NCBI GenBank assembly: GCA_947846985.1
Contig: CANTUZ010000003.1
Location: 55,128,096-55,192,095 of the forward strand
Direction: 5' to 3'
From: Fratercula arctica
Lineage: Eukaryota; Chordata; Aves; Charadriiformes; Alcidae
DNA: 64,000 nt
The stretch's first letter is position 1, and the number at the start of each line of letters is the position of its first letter. The notes beneath the pieces are model-generated. The model saw only the letters and a list, made by a program, of their open reading frames with translations. It was not told the origin of the DNA and did no database searches. The translations under genes and the position numbers were made by a program. This document shows, one piece after another, positions 25,201-40,200 of this stretch.

Positions 25201-28200
25201 TGTGCCATTTTGCTCTTGCCTCGGATAGTTGAAGAACATTTGGTGCTGCTTTCTACGTCTGCAGGTGAGCACAGCTGTGGTAAACCTGCTGCATCTCTGG
25301 TGTCTAAAAACTTGTCATTGGCACGGTCTACTCGGGGTAAATCCACCTAATGTCTAATGCTGCTTTCTTTGAACATCAGTTTCCATAATTATTCCTGTTT
25401 TCAAAATTTATCATGTGTCAGTGTTAGGTAGCTTTTTGACCCTACAAGCTGGGTACCGAAACCTTCATATAATTCAGAGCTATGGGACATTAGCCATAAG
25501 TGTTGAGGAGCCAAAGAGGAAACATGAGCTGTTGCGGTTCCATCCTTTCAGTCTTCTGGTGTGTAAATTGTTTTATCCACTTGCGCTGATCACTTAGGCT
25601 CTTAGAGGTTTGCTTCTAGTTGAGATACCACCTTTACGTGTTGCAGTCCCGAAATTTCTGGATACCATTCAATGTTCAGGCTGCCCTTGCTGAAGCTAGC
25701 CAGTGTAAATGCTCTCCATTCAAGAGAGGTTTCAAGGAGGATTGTTCAAAATTTTAACTTTTTTTAATTTTACAGCTTTTTATTCTGTAAATTGCTTGTG
25801 GGTTTTTTTGGGGGGGGGGGGTTGGTGGGGTTTTTTTGTGTGGTTTTTTTTGTGGTTTTTTTTTTGTTTGTTTGGTGGTTTGTTTTTTTTTTTTTTTTTT
25901 AATGTTTGGGCATCAACAGGCTTGCAGTTCCTTATTTTATACCTTGATCTTTTGATTCAACAGTGTTTGTTTGCAGATGTTCACAATTTGAAACAAGATT
26001 GTAATTAGGTAAGCTCCCTGGTACTGGCAAACTACTTTTGCAGTGTCTTTCTGAAAGGGAAAATACAAACTACTGAAAACTGTAATTGAAAAAAACCACT
26101 CTTTATTCTTTGCTGTAATTAGCATAATGGAATTCTGAGCACAGGTGGGAATTTTCTATTAATAGGACTTGTTTAGACTAAAAAAGAGAAAATGGCAAGG
26201 AATCATGCCAACATTTGTTTCCAAGACAGTTCTACAATTACTTTAGAAAGGGGTAGTGAAAAATAATTTCCTAAATGACAGGGTTTGTTTTGGTTTGTTT
26301 TCATTTATGTGTTTGCATGTTTGCCTTTTTGAAGCTATTTAAAATTTTTAGTATTTTTAGTATTGTATATTTATATTTTATTTCCAAGGGTGACTCCCAA
26401 ACTCCATTTTTGTCCATCCTCACTGCTGATCTACATAAGTACTCCCAGATTTACTACTTAATTGGCATATATTCCATTAATACAAATGACTTATTATGCT
26501 ACACAGCAAGCACATGTAGACCCTGAGAGACCCCCGAGTGGTCACTGTATTCACAGCTGCTCTGGAACAATCCTCCTCCAACAAAACTCCAGTGTACACA
26601 ATCTTAGTTTGTATCACTCCACTTACTGAGCCTCTACTAAATAACTGAAACTTCCAGAGAAATTTAGTCACTCTCTATAAATATGCCGTCCTTTGGCATA
26701 ATTTTGTGTCTTGTGTGAAGTAATCCTCTTTCCCGTTTGTTCCTAGGAATCAGTTAATACCCTGAGAAGTATTATTTGATTTCACTGCAAATTTTATTCT
26801 TGTATATGAATGTGTAAGCACTCTTAACATTGGTATTGTCAGGAGAGGAAAGAGGTACACAAGCTGACTGAATGAGGGATGATTTTTTCTTTATATGTAG
26901 ATGGGCTATTTTTCTTTCATTTTTCTATCATCATTTGCTTTTGCATCATGGGTCAGGATACACAGTTCTGTCTGCCCATGCCATCCCATTCTTTCCCCTC
27001 TGAGGTATAGTACTTTGGCTTTATTTGTGTTACATCTTGTTCACCGTTTGTTTTTGAAGTCCGTATTATCTGAATGAAAAAATAAGATAGCAATAGTTTT
27101 AAAAAAAAAAATTGTTTTTTTGTTTACTTGCAAATTTTATTCATGTATTACTTCATGCAGGCCAGTGCAAGAGGTTAGTCTATAGTGTGATTGCAGCAGA
27201 CTGGGCTTGCATCAATTTCAGTGGGTGTTCTCCTATGAAGCCCTGATGTTGAACCCATAGGAGCAATATTGGATCCTAATTTCTCTATCTGCAGTACCTG
27301 CTTCTGAGTTATTCCCTGCTTTGTGGAGAGGAGGGGTTATAACAAATTTTAAAAACTTGGTTTAATCTTTCATGTATTTTAGGATCTTGACAGTGCTACC
27401 ATAGAAAGACAGAGTTTGCAGAAGGAGATCAGAAACCTCCAAGATAAACTGAGTGCTAATCAGAAAGCTTTGGATGCCTCGAAGCAGGAACTGCACGATC
27501 TGAAGAAATCTTCCAGTGAGCTGGGTGGAAGCTTGAAGAGCAGCAGAGAAGAGGCCAGGACTGCTCAGAGCTCTTTAGAGGCTTTTAAAGGGCAAATTGC
27601 TACCCTACTCAGTGGTGGATCTGCAAAAGTTAAACCTTCGGAGAAGGCCATTTTGGAGAGGATCCAAGAAATAAATTGCACAGAGCAGAGTAAAGAAATA
27701 GTAAGTCAGCAACTACTGCACTCACCCAATGTGTGTATTTATTCTCTTTGTATTCTTTTTCATTTTATTTATCTGTTAGAGTGTTTGTTCCTTCTGCTTA
27801 GGTTTTGAAATTACAAAACCCTTTAATTTGGTTGTCTATTGATTTGAAATAATAGGTGAAAAGCATCTATGTTTTATTAAATAGGAGAAAGTCAGAAATG
27901 AAATTAATAATAGATGCTGTTAACAAGAAAATACATGGAATGGCCTTTCAGTCAAGACATAATTTGGTTTTAGTGCCACTTAGCAGACATCAAAAGTGGC
28001 TGCATGGTCGCTATGATTTAGTGGAACATGTGAACAAGTATGTATTTGCTGCTACAATAGTGACTTCAAGGACAGATTTGTTCCTCAAAGCAGACATAAT
28101 TGATGCATTGCCCCAGGCAACTTCTTTCCCTCCAATTGTCAAAACCTGCAACTAAAAAGAAAAAAGGTATTTTTACAATTACAGTTAAACATTGTTGAAA

Positions 28201-31200
28201 CCGTAACTGTTCGCCATCTAGGAGAAAGGCAATAGGAAGGCAGCTAGGTGTTCTAGTGCTCTGGCTGGATGCAGTTTGGCTGGTAGTGTTTGCAAGAGTG
28301 TGCTTGCCTGTACAGGCAGAGAAGGGACAGCTCAGGAGGAAGGTGAGCCACAATATAGTCTGACCAATGTCAGTATCCCAGCACTGCACTGAAGTTTCTC
28401 ACTTGCCTACATGGGCATATATTAATTTTGCCAGCGAAGACTATTATATAATTAAAAGTCACACACTAAATCGAAAGCTGTTTTTACTGAGCCGCTGAAA
28501 AACAACTTCTGTGTCCTTGCCAGATTTTAAGATTCTAGAATCTCCTGCTGATGTGATAGTTTTTTATGTTAGCAATTTTTTTTGTATTCTGATCAAGACC
28601 AGAAATAGGTCTTGAAAGTACCCCTGTGCATTCTGATTAAATATTTTGTTAAAAAACAGCTCCCCCATACCATAGTTTGAGAGTTAGTATGCCAAATTTC
28701 AACGAAAACAAACTTTGTGAAAATTATTAAATTTGAGAGTGCTCCACTGAAGTGGATGTGTGGCAACAACTTTTTAATATAGAAGCTCTTTACAGTTTTG
28801 CTATATGTAATGGAGCATTGTTTCCACAAGCAAAAAGCTTTCAAATTGAAATCTAATCAGAATTTTATGGGCATGTGTGTTTGTACTGTTTGTTGTTTTG
28901 GCATACAGTACACTGTTGAGATGTTGATTATTTTGAGAACTGCTGAGAAAGGGAAATTTAAGTTGACTGGTAGCTATTGAGCGAAAAGGTTTTGCTCCTG
29001 GGAATGCTTTCAGGTGATCTGCTGCTTTTGTAAGATTCATGTGCGGCTAAGTCCATTTGCTTACTGCATTGAGCAACTATTGGTCTCTTTGTGGATATAC
29101 TACAGTACATGCATAGTGCATGCTACTCATTTCAGTTCTTATTGTTCCTGATATTATTCCTTCATATTAGCTTTACATGCTGGCTTGCCCACTTGATCAT
29201 CCTGCAGACTGGTAATGTTGGGGAGGATTCAAACTCAGTATTTATTTTATTGCAGATAGGAACTTTTACAGCTGTTTGAGAGGAATGCGACTGGTTCTCC
29301 AAGTAACAGCATTGCTTGGAGAAGTTGCATTCTGTTGCAGAGAACTACTGTAAAATATACAATAATCAACTATTCTTTTTCTAAATAGCTGTGATTATTC
29401 TTATTTTAGAGGTAAAGATACTGATGTTCAGAAAAACAGGTAGTTTTCTATAACAGTGTTAAAATTCATTTATTTGGGTGCTATGCTCTAACCTCTCTCT
29501 CTCTCCTAGAAAGACCTGCTGACTTTTGCAATGCAAAGTAACTCCCTTTTTTTGTGTGGGGGTCTGAGGACGGAGACTGATTTGCTTTTCAGTATTATTG
29601 CTATCAAGATGAAATATATGTGCTAAAAGGAAGCCTTTATTACTAAGGCAGAGCAGGTATCAGCTCCGATCTGCCACTGCCTAAATCTGTGCTTTGGAAC
29701 TAAGATGCTAGTCTTACAGTTGCCAGTGCCAGCTTTTGTTTGTTTATTTTTATATAGTAGAGGAGCTATGTCAGGTGTGTGTAGTGTAGCATTCTGCCTC
29801 TGCTAGGAAATACAGTAATTGCCTGCTATACTTGTGTCAGTACTCCCCCAAAATGCTAGTCCTTTCTAAAAAAAAAAAAATAAAAATTGACTCAGTTTCC
29901 TGAATCATAAATATTAGCTTTAAATTTAATACTGCTTGGTGAATTTGGTGGTTGTAGTTGAATGATGAAGTTTTGTGGATCATTGTATTTGCAAAGTATG
30001 TTAAGTGATGAAGTTTTAATGTTTTACTGCTATGACTCAGAAAAATTTATTTGCATTGCCCCAAAGTGAACTATGTTACTAAAGTACTGCTGGCATCTAT
30101 TCTCAGAAGAGTTTCTACATTAAGATTAGGGGCTTTGAAATAACTAAGCTAAAATGCCAATATTACGCACCTGTGAATCTGTTTCTAGTAGAACATAGAC
30201 TTTGTCATCAAAAAGTTGTTCTTCAGTGAGCTATTTTTCTTTCTGCAAATCAGAATTAAAAAAAAGCATTTTCTAAGGTTCCATTTGTAAGGAATATACA
30301 TGTTGGTATATATGTGTCAATCAGATTCCTATTGCATCTCTGGGTGAATTTTTTTCCAGATTTGGATATAACATCAGTGTTAGGATACGCGTGCTTTACT
30401 ATTAGTCAATCAAGAAAAAGGTTAATTGTCTTCAGATAGGATTTCTTATAGACCTTTCAGTAAACTGTCCTGCCTTAAGTAAAAGACTCACAGAAGTGAA
30501 TCATTAAAGTTCTTGGCAGGGCAAATTAGCCTGTAGCGTTGCTGGTGCCCAGGTTAGCTTGTTTCAAAACGCCCTCTTTGTGGCTGTAATCCAGCAGCAA
30601 TGGCAGAACAGCTAGGGGTATGAATGCCAAGTGCTTGCTGATGGAAATTAAAAATGTGCTAATAAATATGCTAATGTATAACAGCAGGAAGTTTACAATT
30701 AGGTCTTTCCTTTCCCTGAGTAAAGACTTTCATTTTTGACAGGACATTACTGCAAGCAACTTGCCTTTGCAAACTAGATTAGTGGGATCAGGAAAAAACA
30801 ATGCAAGAATCTGTGAGAAAGAGGACCCTCCCTGATTGAGTGTTTTGATGCCTTCTCTAAACAGGTTTCGGTTTTCCATTTTTAAATCATCACTGCAGCT
30901 TCTCTGGGAGTTTTGTGTATAGGATCATATATACCAGATGAACTGGCAAAATGTTTATCTTCACGTCCAAGCCTTGTCAGCTATGTCTGGCTTACCTCTG
31001 CACATGCACCTGTCAAACAGAGCTGTGAAAAGTTTAAATTTTAAAAGCCCTGTGAGAAAATTATTCACTGCAACTCCTATAGTCAGATTTTCTGTGAAAT
31101 CTGAAATTCTCTTGAAGATTATGTCTCCTAATTATGGTGATTTTGGTATCTGAAGGGCATCTGAGTTAGTCATAGTCTGTATACTAGCCCTTAGCATTAA

Positions 31201-34200
31201 CATTAGCAAAAATTGTAATTTCATTAAAAAAAAATCAGCATATACTCTGACAATGTCCAGTGATAGGTATTCCATGGCAGGATGAAGAAACTGCTTTGAC
31301 TCAGTGTCCTAGTGATCTCTTCAGCAGTTATAGTAAGATGTGTGTCATCTGAATATGTTTGGACAGCTCCTGGGTGGTTTTGTCATTTATTATTTGTAAC
31401 GTACCAGAGGAGTTCACGGTCACCTGGAGTCCAAGGCAAGCAAATATTCTCAGTTCATACAGAGCTCAGCCCTAGTTATAAGGTCTCTGGGTTCAGGTCC
31501 TTTCTGTTTAATAAGTTTTGTTGCGGATCTGTTGCAGCAAATTAAATTCATGTGGCCAAAACCATTTCTCTTAACTATCTACAATTCATCTGATTGTAGA
31601 TTATCTTAATTTTATCAGGTTTTGTCATTGCATATTGAATTAAATGCCAAAATTGATTAGGCTTTACTGCTGCTCCCATTAAAATCTTCTGCTCTCATTT
31701 CTTGATGGTTTTTATGGTGATGTCATAAATGCATACTCAGCTTTAGGGATTTATCCTCTTTATCCTTCCAAACAAAAGTATTGAGTGGAAAATAATTTGT
31801 GAAATTAAATTAAACATTGATAAAAGCAGAGTAATATATGTACTGACTTAGGGCTGACCTAGAAAACCCCAACCAACTAGAATGTGAGAAATTATTAGGA
31901 AAAAAGTTGAGAAGAAAATGAAAGCCATAACTATGCCACTGTCTAAATCCATGGCTGCTGCGTTCTGAGTAGCACACACAGTTATGATAGTTCATTCAAA
32001 AAAAGGGTCTTCAAAAAGTAGTGGAAAGGGCCGTGAGAGTGTCTAGAGGCTTCTATGCAAGGAAAGACTCAACAGACAAGAACTTTTGAGCTTGGGATGG
32101 TGAGTGCAATGCAATAAAGCAAAATACAAGTTGTAAGTACCGTGATAAGAGATGTGGCAACTCTAATGCTTTTAGCTAGTAGGGATCATAAAGAAAAAAA
32201 AATTGTGCTAGGTGCACACATCTGTGCACGTATATGGGTACATAGAAAACAGTGGAAGTTTAAGATAACATCTTACCAAACCAGAACAGTATAGCTTATT
32301 GATTGCTAATATAATACTAAGATGATGAGAATATTTAGTTGTGTTCAAAAAGAAGAAAAATGAAAAGCCACTATGGTGTGAAGGACCTTGTAACTTCATC
32401 CTACATGCTGCTTTTTTGCATTTATCCTAAGTCCATCACAAGTCTGTGCCTGTGACTTTTGGGCTGTTGAGGGAAATGTCCTACTGACTGCATATCTGTA
32501 GCCCACTTTCTGTTCTGGTGTGCTGTGGGGCTGGGCCTAGGGCTTGCACATGCCCTCTTATTAGCACAAGAGAAAATAAAAGCTTAGCACAAGCGAAAAA
32601 TAAAATTCAGGAAGATTTTATTGAGGGTTATTTAGTTGCAGCAGGGGTGAACTCTGCCATTCCCAAGGTAGGAGTTACCTCTGGAAATGGGTATTTGCAA
32701 CTTGTTGTAGCACAAGAAATAAAAGGTGTTAATGAAAATAAAAAGCAGGAAGTGTTTTTTTGCAGGCTGGTTGATCAAGCTGCACATGCTGTTGTCACAG
32801 GAAATTGTGGAGGTCAGAACTGCAAGACCACAAATGCAGCCTTTTTGAGTTGCTGGATACAGACATGGGTTGGCTAATAAGGGTGCAGCTCTGTTTTAGG
32901 AAATCTCTAAGTTGTTGATTATCCTTAAGCCAAGGATGAAGGTTGTTCCAGGATGCTCTGGAAGATAAACTGACAGCTTGGTGGTTTTGTGGTCTCACTT
33001 TCTGTGGTATGATCCCTCACCTTCTCATGTTTATGGACCTTTGAAGCCTGTGAAAGCCCCACACAACTGGGCCACAGTCGCTCTGCAGCCTGATAAAGGG
33101 GCTGTGGCTTCTCCGGCAGCAGCGTGTTGCTGTGTGACCAAGTTACTGAAAGCTTTTTTTTTTTTTTTAATCTTGCTGAGTGATATGTGATGCAGAAAAC
33201 CAAAAAATGCGTGTGTGTGTTTTTGCAGTTTTATTATTGTTCAGTGTTTTCTACCACTGTATGAGCAGCAGTAATTTCTCAGTGTTTTTTAGGTGAGTTA
33301 GGTGCAAACTACTGTTTGTATTTAATTGCAGGAGTTCGTGTGCTTATAATTCATTTTATTAACAGGAGACAAACAAATGCTTAAAATGAAGAGTCTGCTT
33401 GGAGATGAGTGAACACTGGGTTACAAATGCAACATAATTAATTATGTAACTAAATAATTATATGACAGTAAGAAGAGGAGAGAAGGAAAGAGGGAAACAA
33501 GCAACTTTTCGGACAGAACTGTCTTTCAGTATTTGGCAGTAGTGTATTCAGATGCTTTCAAGCATTTAATTTATAAGTGGTTTACAATTTAATATCCATT
33601 ACATTACATGTAGGTGTTGCAAAATTAACAGTGTAGAGCTGGAAGTGTTTTCAGAATTGTTAGTCTAGTTTCTTGTTATGAGGTTTTATCCTTTTAGCCT
33701 TGGTCTTTGGCTTGTATTACAGAAATTATTATTCATGGTGGTTTTTATAAAGCAAAATCTTTCAGTTAAACACCCTTTAACAGCTAAAAATGGGGAAGCA
33801 CTCCTCTGAGACTTAGTTATCCACATCTACATTCTCACCTACAAGCTGCATACATTTTCTAAATCACTTATCTCTTTTTTTCACTCAGCTCCTCGATAGA
33901 CTAGTGATTTTTTGGCTGATTTTAAAGAATGTTAGTTGATTGCCAGGTATTGCTGATTTGCTAACATCTTTGGAAAGTTTGTGTCTAAATTAGTTTGTAT
34001 TAATTTTGTGTAGATGTTAGCTCCTTTTAGTCAGTTGACTCATCTTAAAGACCGTTTCTGCTGTTCATGTTTGGATGTCTCACATGTCACCACTTCTGCC
34101 ATTTTCTCCTGGTAATTACAGCAGATTTTTCTCTTTTTGTCTTTTTAAATGCATGTATTTTAAAGATAGATATTTTATGCTCTTTTTAATAATTTGAGGA

Positions 34201-37200
34201 TGCATCTTTCATATCTTTCTAACATTTCCACACTCACCTAACCCCATATGTTTTGTCGGTTTGCTTGCTCCCTAGATGGTATCTCAGCTTGAAACCCAAA
34301 TAGCTAAATTGACTGAAGCTTTGGAAAATCAGACAAGATTGTATCAAGAAGCTCTGGAGAGGAGCAGGAAAGCTGAAAAATCTTCTGAGACTTTCCAGGA
34401 CCAACTGAAACACTTGGAAGAGGAATTACTGTCTGTAGATCTGATGCAAGATGGTTTGAAGCTTGAGAAGCAAAAAGTAGTTGCATGCATTGTTTTCTTT
34501 TGTATAAAAGCCACTAAAGACAGAGATACAGCTAATTGTATTGCATTGATCAGCTGGAGTATTACAGTACTAAAAGTAATGCGAATTAGCAAAGTCAGGC
34601 ATCATATAGGGAGTAGTAATATCTTTTCTTTGATGGACAATTTTAGTTGGAAAAAGTAGCAAAGCTTTTGAGTTCAAAGTCCATTTAATGTGAACAAAAA
34701 CCCAGGTTAAAGTAGTCTCTGTAAATACATCAGAAATCCTTCAAGGATTCTCTGATCTCAGAGCTTTCTCTGATCTCTCTCTCTAATGTATCATCTGGTC
34801 TGCAGCCTCTCAAGATTTTGCAGCCTTTGATTCTTTTACATCCTTAGACCATCAAGGCTACCAGGATTTTTTTTTTATTAATTGTATGAATGAATACACT
34901 GTTAGCCTATAGCATACTAAGAGTTTGAAAAATGACATAGTACCTGGGAAGCTAAACCAGCCATCCAATATAGCTAAGAAAGACAAAGTTGTAGCATGTT
35001 ACCAGGCCAACATCAATGCGTAGAAAGTTGAATTTGCAAAGAATCAGCCATTTGGTGCTGTCTGTTTTGCATTAGTTTATGATACAATAACTTTTGTGAA
35101 TGAAGCATCCACCACCACACTGGGAGCAAACCAGAAAATGGAGCTGTCCTTCCCCTCTGCTTCCTCTGTGAAGAACACGTGGCCCTAGTTTCTTAATTCC
35201 TCTAGATTTTGCTGCAATAAAGAGATTTTTGTTGTGATTTTATTTCCTGTTAACGAACAACTTCAGTGTTTTCTGCTGCTGCTGTTTTTAACTTTTTGAA
35301 CCAGAAGCATCATGAAACAAAAAGAGATTCTTGCTATGTTGTATCGTCTTGGGCTCAAGTAACAGTTATGGAACTGGTTTGTTGTTGGTTTTTTTTTTTC
35401 CTCTTTGTTGTTTCTTTGCAAAGATTATGACCTGCAACAGAAGTAAGAGAAAACAAAGGTAAATGTAGGCTCTGGATTTTGCAAGAGAGGCTAATTGAGA
35501 CCAGGGAACTAATGCAATTTTTAAAGAGCTTGCAGGGTAGGACAAAATCAGGAAAAAACAGATTAAATAATATTTGGTATGCACATCAGTAAACCAGATA
35601 GAGATACAATTAAGATAATCTTTAAAGCAATTTGCAAACCAATAACTGTTATCTCTAATGAAACTTGCTGTTCCAAAGATAGGCAAAAGACTGGTCATGT
35701 TAACATTCCTGCGTCTCTTCAGACTACATCAGATCTCACCCCTGGCATCGCTGATACCAGTTTTACATGTTTTAGGCTCACAGTAGTGGGCAACAGCAGC
35801 ATTTGCAATTAATTGGGATGTAGCTGTCCATTCTAACTTCTCCCTGCCAGTGCATGGTTGTGTAAAGCAGCAGAGCCACAGATGGGAACGGGAGTCAGAA
35901 GCAAGACACAAATACCTAGTGCTCTTCTTACTGCAGAGGAGCAAAAACCAATCCGGTCTTGCTAAGAAGATAAATACAGTAGGTCCAGGGATTTATGAAC
36001 AAAATAAACATTGACTAAAAAAGTACAAATGGAGAATTTGCAATTATGTCTGGAGCATGTACTACAAACATACCCTTTCAGTACGTTATTTCTTGTGGCT
36101 AGTGGACGTGGCTATGTGTAGTTGGTTGACGGTGTAGGAGGAAGTGCTTTTAAATTGTACTTCAGAATTTTTAATGAAGTTTTATTATTCTTTTACCCAC
36201 TTTTCCACATCTTTTCTTAGTATCTGAAATTTCTGGAGCAACTTAATGAGAAGATGAAGCTGGATAGCCTAGCAGCAGAGGTTGGATTTGATATGAATGT
36301 GGATGCGATTCTAGCCCGGGTAGAGCAGTTAGTGAAACTGGAAGGTGATGCAGTGATTGAAAACAAGACAATGGCATACAGCCTAAGAAGGAAGGTAGGC
36401 AAAAAGGACATACCATTACCATTTGCTTCAAAGATAAACATTGTTATGGCTATATTTCTATAGTGACTTGCTGGAAGCAGCAGATTGGAGCTTCATATAT
36501 GTACCAGGAATTTCAAAGATGTCAATTACATAAAAAGAATTGGTAAGGTTTGCAAACCGTGCAAACAGACTGCATATTAAAACAACTAAACCCACAAGTT
36601 GGTTAAATACATGATACTGCTTTTCACAACTTCTTAAATAAATGTATAAAGTTATGCATATTTATATGTCTGTGTATATCTACTTTTTAATACACATTTA
36701 TAATATACTTCTGTAAACAACTACTGCTGATATTTAAATCTAAATGGATCTGCTGGGAAGGGGGGCATTTTACTTTTCTAGAAACTTAATAGGATGTCGG
36801 TTGTAATTCACCAAGAATTTCAAGATTTCCACCAAGAACTGTGCTCCTTTAGGAGCAAATCTGTTCAAATTTGGTCAGACACCCTCCATCATCCTGTTAC
36901 AACAGAGTGAAATCTTCTGGTTTTAGGCTTATCAGAATGGTTTAGAGCTTAGAATTAGGTTTGTTAGTGTGTATATGCTTCTACTGCTTTACAGAATTTT
37001 CAAGAGAGGAATAGGAGTTCAGGTTAAATGTGCAACACAGGGATTAAATTTCCAAAACAATCTGTCTAGTACTATTGTCTTTCACATCTATTTTTTTTTC
37101 AAAAATCCTTGTGTTTGTAAAACTAGTTGAAGACTCAGAAAGAAAAACTTGAAAGCAAAGAGCTGCACGTGAACCTTCTGCGTCAGAAAATAACCCAGCT

Positions 37201-40200
37201 GGAAGAAGAGAAGCAAGTAAGGTCTGCCTTAGCTGTGGAGAGGGATGAGGCCAATCTCGCTGTCAGAAAGTTACATAAAATGATGGAGAGGCTACAGAAG
37301 CAGCTTAATCTGGCAAGGGAAACAAATACTGATCTCAAAGCCAAGCTATCTGAAACCAATGAACTTAAGGTGAGTTAAAAGGTTACATTTGTGCTTCTAT
37401 CCATTTTTCTATTCCAGCTGGATATAGCTGGAGTTCATTTACAATAAATGTGTTCATGGGGAACTGCTCAAACCCATGTAGATGGGGAAAGCAAATATAA
37501 TATTACAATGTTTTGGGTAATTTGCAGTTTGTCTTGATATACTAAGTAGCATCTGTAAAGTACAATGTAAATTTGCAGGTTAGTTTAAGAAAAATACAGT
37601 ATATGCATCCCTTTCTTTCTTGTTAATATTGCTGTAATCTTATATTTTTCCATATGTTGCTCACAGAAGATCTATTCTGACAGGTATGGAGGGGAAAAAA
37701 GGCTTTTTTTTCCCACATAAACCAGGCAAGATGCTAAATTTTCATTGTTCCTGTGTTTTATTACATTGGAGCAGTAATACATTACCTGCTTTAACTCAGG
37801 TGAAAACAAGTAGTTTGCAGTCATTGATAGCTTGCCACTGCTGGAACAAAAGGAAGATTGATTTCATGTGAGTTTCTGTCTTGTGGTTGATGGAGTGAAA
37901 TAGATAAGTAAGTGCATATTCCAACTGAAGGATTTTTACCAGCAAAACATGTGGCAACTCTTTTTCATACTATTTTTCCAGGGGCTAGCAGAGAGGGAAC
38001 TCTTACTGTGGGTTTTTGCCTGTTCAGTTACCTCTTTTCACAAAACCTGTAGAGAATTAACTGTCTTTGAAACTAAAATCTTTTTCTAAATTGAGTTGAG
38101 AAGTTAATAACTTTTCAGTTTACGTGTACGTGTGATTTCATCAAGAACCCATAAGAAACCACACTGAAGTGCTTACTTATGATTACTCCTGAGTATTATT
38201 TTTTTCATGTTAGATGAAAAAGTGTGACAAATTTAATGTTAATTTATGTTATTGCAGATCAAAACTTTGGAGCAGAACAGAACAATAGAAGAACTCAATA
38301 AGTCTCAAGGCAAATTGGAAAGAATGAAAGAAAAGGCTGAGAAACAACTTACCTCTGCCAAATCAGAACTTCTTTTAAAGGAGCGTAAAGCTGCTGAAGA
38401 CAAAGAAAAAACCAAAAATACGTTAGAAGCAGTTACCAGTGAGATGAAGATGCTTAAAACAACCCTTGCAGAATTGGAAAAAAGAGAGAGACAGGTAGGT
38501 GTGTAGGTATTTGACAAGTGCTAGCTGTCACTTAGAATATGAGAATGTGGTCTATGTGGACCAGCTATCCAGCTGTGATAAAAACTTTCGTGAACATTAT
38601 TAAACAAGGAAATTTCAGTTCACGCTTGTGAGCCAGAGTGGCAGTTGTGATTCTGAGAGGCAAAGTTATTTTTCAAGTTATATATGCAACAGAATAAATA
38701 ATAAATACAGGCATTGTTTTATTTGCTCACTGAAAAATATTATATCACCTTTTGGAGAAGTATAAAAATGCTTTCAAATCCTAGTATCTTTTTAAGGTGT
38801 GTTTTTTCCATATATCTTAGCTATAAAACTTGCATATTACCATGCATGGGTCATAAATTCAAAGAATGTCAGAAAAGACCAGAAAATTAAAAACAAACCA
38901 AAACAAACCAGACTTAATATTGAATGTAATTATTTTGGACCAATTTGTGACATATAACTTTGTTAAACTTTAGGTAAGAAAAATTTTTGTGGTAACTCAC
39001 CTTGGGGAGGGTACAAGGAGTTTGTGGGAAACACATTAATAAATATGTTCTATTCTAATTTTAAAAAATTGTGAAGTATGGATGTAATTGCCCTGCTTGT
39101 TGTGTCTTATAGCAACATTATAGGTGGCATAATTGTTAAAGCCAATGGGCTTTTTTAAAGTAAAAAATGTGTAATTTTAAATTCCTTATTCCTACTGCTT
39201 AGAACTTCGTTAGTTTTTCCAGCTAAAATTTTTACACTGTATGTTTGCCTTAGCAATGACTCCGGATAAAATTTAAGAATGCTATTTCAAAAAATTAATC
39301 TAGGAAAATGCTGATTTGCTCACATGGGGAAATGCCCAACAACCTGGGGATCTTTCTTCCTGAAAAGCTTTAGCACTGTTTTGTTTTATAATGAAGGTTA
39401 GAAATTTGGCAGGAAAATTTAATTTTTCATATGTCTCATGAGGAAACAAAGCATCCTGCACACAGAAGTAGTTATGAATTATATTCAGGAAATTATTCCA
39501 TGGAGTCATACATTGAGTACTTGCTAAAAACTCAGAAATGTTGAATTTTTTCTGACTAAGCCCAAGGCGTTTCAAGCCACTTGAATACTTTTGCAGTTTA
39601 AGTGGGCTACAAAATGCAGAATGTTCAAGCACAGCATAGCACTAGTTCCCAAGCTTTCTGGGTAGTGAATGAAAAGTGCCAGCTTATAATTCATCAGCAT
39701 CCACAATCATCTGCATCACAGGAACATTTCAAATACGTGCAGGTGGAACTGGGAGCAAAGCTGTTTGCGAAACCAATAGTAATGACATTTTGAGAATATA
39801 AGAATTGCCAATAATATTCATAGCATACTCTCCTGTATCTTAACAGTTTACTTAGCTAAAATCTGTCCTTAAAATAAAGCTACTGTTGCTAGATCAGAAA
39901 ATTTGTTCTAAACTCTCAGTCTCTCTCTCTCTAATTAACACTTGATTTTTTTTTTTCCCTGACTTCTGAACCATTACCCAAGGAGAATTCCTTCCTTATC
40001 CCCAACCCTGAGCAGTTCTTCACCTGCTTTGGACTCACTCATTCTTCCTTCTTGGGGAAGCTAAACAAGACCAGGCTTCTCTCACTCTCTGTAAGAGGTA
40101 GCAAATGCAGATGTAAAATACTTCTCTGAGCAGATGTGTATATATTTAATCTGAATGTAAGCACAGCCATCTCATCTCTGTGTGTGTGTGCATGTTAAGC

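Larger units (their letters stand above)
18863..27382 (+). other. CCDC170 intron 5
   Basis: The longest intron (8.5 kb, phase 0). It has a very AT-rich middle (about 21400-22600), two minus-strand CR1 fragments at 22884-23846 and 24155-24556 separated by a T/G tract, and another T/G tract at 25800-25901. No RNA gene was recognised. Confidence 0.85.

Noticed and set aside
32518..33203. Open frames on both strands in a GC-richer part of intron 6, first suspected to be a retroelement
   Set aside because: I could find no LTR ends, target duplication, reverse transcriptase motif or poly(A) tail.
35366..35812. Overlapping open frames on both strands in intron 7
   Set aside because: There is no splice link to exons 7 or 8 and no known motif; chance open reading is sufficient.
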